From positions 1-11,588 of the forward strand of contig JAOAJQ010000022.1 in assembly GCA_026414125.1 (NCBI GenBank): a stretch of DNA of 11,588 bases. Direction: 5' to 3'. Source of the DNA: Thermoproteota archaeon. GTDB taxonomy: Archaea > Thermoproteota > EX4484-205 > JAAOZP01. Below are positions 6,515 through 11,588 of this stretch, piece by piece. The notes under the pieces were generated by a model. That model was given only the letters and a program-made list of their open reading frames with translations. It searched no databases and was not told the DNA's origin. Position 1 is the first letter of the stretch, and every line of letters begins with the position of its first letter. Made by a program: the position numbers and the translations under genes.

Positions 6515-7429
6515 TTATGAGAGCGTCTTCTCCATAATCCAATAGTGTCTGATTCTGGTTATCCCTGGAATCTGCGTGTAGAAGAACAAGTGGTTGGTCC
6601 AAGGAACTACTGCATGCCTTTGACCTTCTTCCCTCATGCTTTTCAAGCAGTTAAACAGCAAGATGGAGCCAATCCCCTTTGACCTCGCTTCTGCCAAGAC
6701 TCCGATTGGGCCGAACCAGTGTGGTTCGAGTGCACCGTAAACCGAGAAGCCGATTATTTTATTGCTTTCCTCGGCTAGCCACAGCTTAGGATTAGCATGC
6801 TTGAAGCTTGCGTCAGCCTCATATGCCCAGAAAACCGAGAACTCCGTCTTAATCCATTTGAAAACCATTTCCCTTTCTTCATGCTTGGCTCTCCTTATAG
6901 TAAGCGGGCTGACGCTTATGCTTGCAAGCCTCTTGGGAACGTGAAACTTAAGAAGGTCGATCTCGTAATCCACTGTTTCACCTACTTTCCTGAATCCTCT
7001 TTGGGATAGAAAGGCTATCGCATCCTCGTATTTCAGGTCTACGCCGCTGAATAAATACCAGAACGGATAGTCGGAGATGCGGATTCTTTTAACACCGTCT
7101 TCCTTCAACCTGTTTTCAAGCTCGTTAAAAAGTGCAGTGGCAATACCCCTCCTTCTGCAATCCTCCCTCACAGCGAAAAGCTTGATCCATGCAAGATCTT
7201 TTTGAGCCTCAACTGCTTCCGGAGGCTCCTTCAACCTTCTAACCCCAAGAAGGAACCCAGCTACTTCCTCATTCTCCAAAGCAACAAGGCTATACTTGCT
7301 GTTGTAATTCGGGTCTTCAAAGGTTATTCTCCTTAAGCTTCCGTCAGTGATGGTGTCTTCATGAAGGCTTAGGTTTGCAACACGCCTTACTTGGCTAAAT
7401 AACTCCTCGGTAAATTCAACTATCCTCAT
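6515..7429 (-). CDS. Tandem GNAT-family N-acetyltransferase
   Basis: Cytoplasmic acyl-CoA-dependent transferase of unknown substrate. The 304 residues form two GNAT folds. Domain 1 (about 1-158) has the acetyl-CoA motif VREDCRRRGIATALFNEL at 87-104 after the strand AWIKLFAV, and ends with AIAFLSQRGFRKVGE, the usual last helix and strand. Domain 2 (about 176-304) starts TIRRAKHEERE and has VLAEARSKGIGSILLFNCL at 244-262, then YTQIPGITRIRHYWIMEK. Both motifs keep the R-x-x-G-I/x-G/A loop, so either could bind CoA. Two-domain arrangements occur in several archaeal and actinobacterial GNATs (for example MshD-like), where one half is often structural. The start at 7429 is backed by a TTTTTAA box about 33 bases upstream. 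It is divergent from ilvA with a 224 bp shared upstream region; no functional link is evident. Confidence 0.88.
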   Translation of the reverse strand: MRIVEFTEELFSQVRRVANLSLHEDTITDGSLRRITFEDPNYNSKYSLVALENEEVAGFLLGVRRLKEPPEAVEAQKDLAWIKLFAVREDCRRRGIATALFNELENRLKEDGVKRIRISDYPFWYLFSGVDLKYEDAIAFLSQRGFRKVGETVDYEIDLLKFHVPKRLASISVSPLTIRRAKHEEREMVFKWIKTEFSVFWAYEADASFKHANPKLWLAEESNKIIGFSVYGALEPHWFGPIGVLAEARSKGIGSILLFNCLKSMREEGQRHAVVPWTNHLFFYTQIPGITRIRHYWIMEKTLS

Positions 7430-7458
7430 TTTTCAAAACGGGGGAGTATTTTCCATCG

Positions 7459-7465
7459 TTAAAAA
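7459..7465 (-). promoter_or_regulatory. Probable TATA-like box of the GNAT gene
   Basis: TTTTTAA on the minus strand, 30-36 bases before the ATG at 7429. The element is weak, and other AT stretches lie nearby. Confidence 0.35.
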
Positions 7466-7560
7466 GTTTTCTAAAAACCTGAATCCTTTAGAACGGCGAG
7501 TCTCCATTTCGTGTTCATGAAAGTTTTTAAACGAGCACGTGTTAAAACATAGTGTGATAA

Positions 7561-7588
7561 AGTTTCAAACTCTGGAACAGTTTGAACT
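7561..7588. promoter_or_regulatory. Imperfect inverted repeat upstream of ilvA (possible operator)
   Basis: AGTTTCAAACT (7561-7571) and AGTTTGAACT (7579-7588) are near-perfect inverted copies separated by 7 bases, differing by one base of length. The pair ends 22 bp before the ilvA TATA box, where an archaeal Lrp/AsnC-type or other dimeric regulator could bind. No regulator gene is in the window; the role is inference. Confidence 0.35.
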
Positions 7589-7610
7589 ATTGGAGAATAA
7601 TATCTGCAGG

Positions 7611-7617
7611 TTTTATA
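7611..7617 (+). promoter_or_regulatory. TATA box of ilvA
   Basis: TTTTATA would start transcription near 7640, leaving a short leader that contains the ribosome binding site GGGAGG at 7644-7649. Confidence 0.5.
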
Positions 7618-7653
7618 CATGGTTTAAAATTGACTGCTTAATAGGGAGGCTGG

Positions 7654-8883
7654 GTGGAAAAAAACATGGGCTTTCTTCTAGATGAGATTTTCGAGCTCTC
7701 CAAAATCGCTTTAGAAAGAACGGCTTCTTTCATTCATAAAACGCCTTTTACAAGAAGCGAATCTATAAGTAGCATTGTAGGGGCTGAGGTTCTCCTTAAG
7801 CTTGAAAACCTTCAGAAAACAGGTTCCTTCAAGGTTAGGGGAGCGCTTAACGCTTGCATTGCGGCGAAAAAAGAAGGGGTGAAGGAGGTTGTAGCCGCTT
7901 CCGCCGGTAACCATGCTCAGGGAGTTGCTTTCGCTGCAAGAATGCTTGGGATGAGGTGCACGATATTTATGCCCGAGTTTTCATATCCGAATAAGGTTGA
8001 GGCGACTAGGAATTATGGTGCGAACGTGATTTTAGCCGGAGAGACTTATGACGATGCTAACGCCTATGCGCTGGAGTATGCTAGAACCAAAGAGGTAAAG
8101 ATGATTCACGCTTTCGACGACAAGCATGTTGTGAGCGGGCAGGGGACAATCGGTTTCGAAATCCTCAGCGAAACCAGAGGTTTGGATTATCTTTTCGTTC
8201 CAGTTGGAGGAGGAGGCCTGATATCTGGAATCGGGACGGTTTTTAAAAAATTGTCTCCTGGAACAAAGATAATCGGTGTTCAGACAAACAGCTATCCTGC
8301 TTTCGCCGAGTCATTCAAACAGGGAAGAATAATAGACGTGGTAAGAAGCTACTCGATAGCTGACGGAATATCGGTGAAGAAGCCTGGCGACCTGACTTTT
8401 AAAATAGCCTCTGAAGTTGTAGATGACTTCGTGACGGTAAGCGATGAGGAAATAATGCGTGCAATGTTCCTCCTGCTTGAAAGAACCAAAATGGTTGCAG
8501 AGCCCGCAGGGGCTGCGAGTCTTGCTGCAGTCCTATGCAACAAAGTGGATTTTAAACAGGGAAGGGTTGGCGTGGTGATTAGTGGTGGGAACATCAACCC
8601 GCTTCTGCTAGCCAGGGTTATTACTCAAAGCCTCAGGCAGGAAGGCAGGATAGTGAGGCTTATAGTAACAATCCCAGATAGGTCTGGAAGCCTGAGAACG
8701 GTGCTTGAATGCATCTCCAGAGTTAAGGCTAACATAGTTGACCTAATACATTTGAGAAACGAGCCTTGGATTCCTCCGGCGATGGCGACCGTGGAAATAG
8801 TCGTCGAGGTCACGAGGGGTGAAACCCTAGAGGAATTGGGAAGATGCATGGAAAACAAGGGTTTCAGCTACAGGATACTCTAG
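7654..8883 (+). CDS. ilvA: Threonine ammonia-lyase with C-terminal ACT domain
   Basis: PLP enzyme that deaminates threonine to 2-oxobutanoate and ammonia, feeding isoleucine synthesis or threonine catabolism, in the cytoplasm. 409 residues. Fold type II PLP signatures: the lysine K60 in KTGSFKVRGA, SAGNHAQGVA at 83-92, the phosphate-binding glycine loop PVGGGGLISG at 183-192, and S310 in SGGN. MVAEPAGAAS at 280-289 is typical of threonine deaminases. Residues 333-409 form a single ACT domain (RLIVTIPDRSGSL), pointing to allosteric control by an amino acid; the short single-ACT form resembles TdcB-type and archaeal enzymes more than E. coli IlvA with its two ACT-like domains. The GTG start is chosen because GGGAGG precedes it by four bases; the ATG at 7666 is a possible alternative. 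It is convergent with ridA, which removes its reactive product. Confidence 0.93.
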   Translation: MEKNMGFLLDEIFELSKIALERTASFIHKTPFTRSESISSIVGAEVLLKLENLQKTGSFKVRGALNACIAAKKEGVKEVVAASAGNHAQGVAFAARMLGMRCTIFMPEFSYPNKVEATRNYGANVILAGETYDDANAYALEYARTKEVKMIHAFDDKHVVSGQGTIGFEILSETRGLDYLFVPVGGGGLISGIGTVFKKLSPGTKIIGVQTNSYPAFAESFKQGRIIDVVRSYSIADGISVKKPGDLTFKIASEVVDDFVTVSDEEIMRAMFLLLERTKMVAEPAGAASLAAVLCNKVDFKQGRVGVVISGGNINPLLLARVITQSLRQEGRIVRLIVTIPDRSGSLRTVLECISRVKANIVDLIHLRNEPWIPPAMATVEIVVEVTRGETLEELGRCMENKGFSYRIL

Positions 8884-8890
8884 GCTCAAG

Positions 8891-9271
8891 TCAACCGATT
8901 TCCGCGATAAAATCCATTTCCAAGTCGACATCCTTGGGTAATGCTGCTACCTGAACAGTTGTCCTCGCAGGATACGGCTTTTTAAACCATTTAGAGTAGA
9001 CGTCGTTCATCTCATTGAAAAACGTTAAATCTTTCATAAATACTGTGACTTTCACAACATCCTCTAGGGAAACGCCTGCTGCCTTAAGTATTGATGAAGC
9101 GTTTTTAAACACTTGCTCAGCGGCTCTTCTTATGTCGCCTCTTATTATTTCTCCAGTAGCAGGGTCTACAGGTATTATTCCTGAAAGGAATACGAGACTC
9201 CCGGAACGTATGGCTTGAGAATACGGGCCTATCGGCTTTGGAGAATCCTCTGCTAATACTTCCTGCTTCAT
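8891..9271 (-). CDS. ridA: RidA family enamine/imine deaminase
   Basis: Hydrolyses the 2-aminobutenoate/iminobutanoate released by threonine ammonia-lyase and similar PLP enzymes, protecting other PLP enzymes; cytoplasmic trimer in known members. 126 residues, the standard length. Counting from the ATG, hallmark residues are Y17 in PIGPYSQA, the FLSGIIPVDPATG strand-turn, R103 in PARTTVQVAALP (binds the substrate carboxylate) and E118 in DLEMDFIA. A TTG three bases upstream could add one residue, but the ATG at 9271 fits better with the AT-rich box at 9299-9306. The stop lies 7 bp from the ilvA stop on the opposite strand, so the pair is linked by position but not cotranscribed. Confidence 0.95.
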   Translation of the reverse strand: MKQEVLAEDSPKPIGPYSQAIRSGSLVFLSGIIPVDPATGEIIRGDIRRAAEQVFKNASSILKAAGVSLEDVVKVTVFMKDLTFFNEMNDVYSKWFKKPYPARTTVQVAALPKDVDLEMDFIAEIG

Positions 9272-9298
9272 CAACCAATCCTAGGCGAGGAAGGGGAG

Positions 9299-9306
9299 TT
9301 AAATTT
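9299..9306 (-). promoter_or_regulatory. Probable TATA-like box of ridA
   Basis: AAATTTAA on the minus strand, about 31 bases before the ATG at 9271. It shares the 90 bp divergent gap with the GH20 gene promoter. Confidence 0.4.
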
Positions 9307-9324
9307 TTCGTAAAAAATATTAAG

Positions 9325-9332
9325 CTTTATAT
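9325..9332 (+). promoter_or_regulatory. TATA-like box of the GH20 gene
   Basis: CTTTATAT, centred about 33 bases before the ATG at 9362. GTGAGG at 9352-9357 could serve as a ribosome binding site if transcription starts slightly upstream. Confidence 0.45.
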
Positions 9333-9361
9333 GTCTCTACTCGTTGAAAAAGTGAGGAAAA

Positions 9362-11011
9362 ATGCTTAAGAAAGATGTTGAAATAGTTCCCGAGCCGAAG
9401 AAACTGGTCTTCACCGGAAAATGGTTTGAGTTCGATGGCTTAAACCTTCCAGAGTTCTTAGGCAGGGAATTCAACATTCCTCGAGGCTCTTGGAGGATTG
9501 TTAAGACCGAAAGAAGCGGTAACGGTTTAGAGGTGAAGGGGGAAAGCAGGGAAATTGTCGTCTGGGGTAATGAAAAAATCTGTTATGCGACGATAATCCA
9601 GCTTCTAAAGCAGAACCCGGATTATATTCCTGAGGTAAATGTTGAGGAGGAGTTTAAATTCTCCTTCCGGGGCTATCACTTGGATATTGCGCGCGGAGGA
9701 GTCCCTAATGTGGAGACTTTTAAAAAGATTCTGAGATGGCTATTCCTCCTGAAATACAACTACTTTGCCATTTATTTCGAGGATCTTTTCCCCTGGGAGA
9801 AGTATCCCAGCATTGGAGTGCACAGAGGAAGGCTTTCCAAAGGAGAGTACTTGGAAGTAGTGAACTATGGGAAGGAGCTTGGAATAGAGGTTTTCCCGTC
9901 GCTAGAGCTAGCTGGCCACATGGAACACATTCTTTCACTCCCAGAATACTGGGGTTTCAGCGAGTGGCATAGGCCGGCAGAAGGATGCTTGGATGTCAGC
10001 AATGAGAAAGCTAGAGAGTTCGCATATGATCTTCTCAGGGAAGCTGTTGACGCCTCGCCTTCTAAACACATTCACATAGGTGGTGACGAAACATGGGCGA
10101 TGGGAAGGGGAAGAAGCCTTGATAAAACCGGGATTTTTGAAGGACCAATGCTCTATGAGACTCATCATAGAAACATGGTTAACATCGTTAAAGAAAGGGG
10201 TAAGACCCCGATACTATGGGGTGACATGCTTACTGGAATGTACTTGAGAGAGGAAGAGAAGGCTAAATGGTCAGGGGTTGTTAAGAGCCCGATCTGGCAG
10301 GATGTTGTGATCGCAAACTGGGATTATAGTCCTGGTGATGAGAAGTATTTCAGGAATAAGATAAACATGTTCGGTGAAAAGAAGATGCAGCAAATCGTGT
10401 GTCCAGGGCTCTCAAACTGGAACAGGTATTATCCGAACTTTAAAACAGCCTTGGAAAACATGAAAGGTTTCCTATTGGCAGCTAGGGCAGAGGGTCTTTC
10501 AGGGTTTCTCTTAACAGCATGGGGTGATGACGGCGAGGAATGTCTCTTCTCATTCCTAGAGCCACTTATCCTTGCATGCATGGAGTACGCTGAGGGAGAT
10601 GGCAGATGGGAGGAGAAATGGAGCGCTTTAACAGGAGAACCCATGGAGATTGTTGAAATTAGGAAAGCCTTTGGGCAGCCCGATGTTTCAGACACTTTAA
10701 AACACGTGCTGTTCGCAGACTTCTGGTACTACAGAATGTCTGAAGCAGACGCGGAGTCGTTGAAAACGTCTTGGGAAAAGCTTTTGGAAGAGAAACGTTG
10801 GGTTAACCTTCCAGAGGACCTTGGCTTCATAAGGAGCTGTATAGAAGTATGTTTAAGAAGGCTGAAGAACGAGGTTAAACCGTCAGACCTCATCTATCTT
10901 GCGAACAAGTATTGCAAGCTCTGGCTCTCTGAGAGGAAGCCTCACGGCCTGGAGAGGATTATTGAAAGATTCTGGGGAGCTGCAGGAAGAGTAGACTCCA
11001 AGCTAAGGTAG
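9362..11011 (+). CDS. GH20-type beta-N-acetylhexosaminidase, cytoplasmic
   Basis: Glycoside hydrolase expected to remove terminal beta-linked N-acetylglucosamine or N-acetylgalactosamine by substrate-assisted catalysis. 549 residues. Residues 1-95 resemble the GH20b accessory domain (IVPEPKKLVF start). The TIM barrel begins at FRGYHLDIARGG (102-113), whose R103 corresponds to the sugar-binding arginine of the family. The catalytic Asp-Glu pair is D242-E243 in HIHIGGDETWAMG. WGDM (286-289), NWDY (319-322) and TAWGDDGEE (385-393) supply barrel-end aromatic and acidic residues of the sugar pocket. A helical C-terminal part of about 130 residues follows. There is no signal peptide or membrane anchor, so it acts inside the cell on imported or internally made amino sugars. 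No transporter or amino-sugar kinase lies beside it. Exact substrate unknown. Confidence 0.88.
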   Translation: MLKKDVEIVPEPKKLVFTGKWFEFDGLNLPEFLGREFNIPRGSWRIVKTERSGNGLEVKGESREIVVWGNEKICYATIIQLLKQNPDYIPEVNVEEEFKFSFRGYHLDIARGGVPNVETFKKILRWLFLLKYNYFAIYFEDLFPWEKYPSIGVHRGRLSKGEYLEVVNYGKELGIEVFPSLELAGHMEHILSLPEYWGFSEWHRPAEGCLDVSNEKAREFAYDLLREAVDASPSKHIHIGGDETWAMGRGRSLDKTGIFEGPMLYETHHRNMVNIVKERGKTPILWGDMLTGMYLREEEKAKWSGVVKSPIWQDVVIANWDYSPGDEKYFRNKINMFGEKKMQQIVCPGLSNWNRYYPNFKTALENMKGFLLAARAEGLSGFLLTAWGDDGEECLFSFLEPLILACMEYAEGDGRWEEKWSALTGEPMEIVEIRKAFGQPDVSDTLKHVLFADFWYYRMSEADAESLKTSWEKLLEEKRWVNLPEDLGFIRSCIEVCLRRLKNEVKPSDLIYLANKYCKLWLSERKPHGLERIIERFWGAAGRVDSKLR

Positions 11012-11035
11012 TTCATCATCTTCGGAAAACCGGCT

Positions 11036-11186
11036 CTAACAGCACGGCCTACTCCTCCATCCGTATTTTCTCTCACAATAAGCTTCATAATACCTAATCT
11101 TATCATAGTTTCTGTCAAGTATAACTTAATCGTTTAAAAACGTTCAGAAGGCCTATGATGTAATTTTCCGCGTTCTCCTTAACCAT
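11036..11186 (-). other. Possible broken small gene in the gap before the radical SAM gene
   Basis: On the minus strand an ATG at 11186 opens a 23-codon frame (MVKENAENYIIGLLNVFKRL...) that ends at TGA (11115-11117). A one-base shift continues as LDRNYDKIRYYEAYCERKYG... and ends at TAG (11036-11038). The composition is protein-like and a TTTTTAAAAAG box at about 11217-11227 lies at promoter distance. It could be a frameshifted small gene or chance. The rest of the 220 bp gap (11012-11231) shows no RNA gene or clear terminator. Confidence 0.2.
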
Positions 11187-11231
11187 TTCCTACGGAAAGA
11201 CTTTTACGCTAGAACGCCTTTTTAAAAACTG

Positions 11232-11588
11232 TTGAAGCAGGAGGCTGAGCTTACACAGTTACCAACGGTTAGGGAAGCAAGGCTCTACGAGAAGACGGGG
11301 ATAGCCGAGACAGTATGCTTAGCCTGTGAGCGTCAATGCAGGATTAAAGAAGGCTCTCAAGGATTCTGCGGCACCAGGGTGAACATTGAGGGGAAACTGT
11401 ACACTGTTGTTTATGGAGACATATCCTCCATTTCAGCAAACCCTATTGAGAAGAAGCCCTTTTTCCATTTCCACCCGGGTAGCTACGCACTTACTGTTGG
11501 AACATGGAGCTGCAACTTTTCCTGCCCTTGGTGCCAGAATTTCGACATTTCTAAGAGCCAGCCGGATCCTAGGATGGCTCAGTATATG
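11232..11588 (+). CDS. amrS: AmmeMemoRadiSam system radical SAM protein, N-terminal part (cut by window edge)
   Basis: 119 codons seen, open to the window edge. The N-terminal cysteine cluster C29-x2-C32-x3-C36 and C46 (VCLACERQCRIKEGSQGFCG) followed by NPIEKKPFFHFHPGSYALTVGTWSCNFSCPWCQN is the signature of this family. The radical SAM [4Fe-4S] motif is the C94-x3-C98-x2-C101 form. The family is usually encoded with, or in genomes having, MEMO and AMMECR1 proteins; neither is in this window. Members of the family were formerly grouped with pyruvate-formate-lyase activating enzymes; the reaction is not readable from sequence. The only usable start is TTG at 11232: an in-frame TAA at 11223-11225 closes the frame above it, and no ATG or GTG occurs before the first cysteine. 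The promoter is unclear; CTTTTACG at 11201-11208 is at the leaderless distance. Confidence 0.88.
   Translation, partial: MKQEAELTQLPTVREARLYEKTGIAETVCLACERQCRIKEGSQGFCGTRVNIEGKLYTVVYGDISSISANPIEKKPFFHFHPGSYALTVGTWSCNFSCPWCQNFDISKSQPDPRMAQYM

Noticed and set aside
1..11588. tRNA, rRNA, CRISPR array, insertion sequence or direct-repeat attachment sites
   Set aside because: Intergenic gaps were read on both strands and none of these was recognisable; no transposase or integrase motif appears in any frame.

Overview
The window reads as archaeal. AT-rich TATA-like boxes repeatedly sit about 25-30 bases upstream of the first codon with almost no leader (secreted protein at 357, alcohol dehydrogenase at 1783, nifS at 5834, membrane protein at 6307, ridA at 9271). 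Genes inside the operon instead carry purine-rich ribosome binding sites. Gene content (archaeal-type MoeA, a tandem-GNAT protein, an AmmeMemoRadiSam radical SAM protein, ilvA with an ACT domain) fits a thermophilic or anaerobic member of the Thermoproteota/Bathyarchaeia/Korarchaeota range. I cannot fix the lineage from this window, and no rRNA, tRNA, CRISPR array or insertion sequence was seen.

Layout. 1-357 (minus): the N-terminal part of a secreted protein with a signal peptide and propeller-like repeats, cut by the window edge. 403-1611 (minus): moeA, molybdenum cofactor insertion. 1783-2910 (plus): iron-dependent alcohol dehydrogenase, divergent from moeA. 2926-3748 (minus): a decayed EamA/DMT-type transporter pseudogene that I reassembled from three reading frames; it has four frameshifts and three nonsense codons. 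3849-5834 (minus): a tight three-gene operon, nifS-like, then iscU, then an 89-residue unknown whose start overlaps the iscU stop. 5912-6307 (minus): a small four-helix membrane protein with a proline-rich tail. 6515-7429 (minus): a two-domain GNAT acetyltransferase. 7654-8883 (plus): threonine ammonia-lyase (ilvA) with an ACT domain. 8891-9271 (minus): ridA, convergent with ilvA and 7 bp from it. 9362-11011 (plus): a cytoplasmic GH20-type beta-N-acetylhexosaminidase. 11232-end (plus): the N-terminal part of an AmmeMemoRadiSam radical SAM protein.

How the genes work together. The clearest unit is nifS-iscU-orf89, a small sulfur mobilisation and Fe-S scaffold operon. The NifS-like protein keeps the PLP lysine and the catalytic cysteine but has lost several residues that normally contact PLP, and orf89 is a translationally coupled partner of unknown function. 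The second functional pair is ilvA and ridA: threonine ammonia-lyase releases a reactive enamine/imine that RidA hydrolyses. The other genes look like independent housekeeping or catabolic loci.

Most worth a second look: the divergent NifS together with its coupled small protein, and the DMT transporter fossil. I see no phage, defence or mobile system here.
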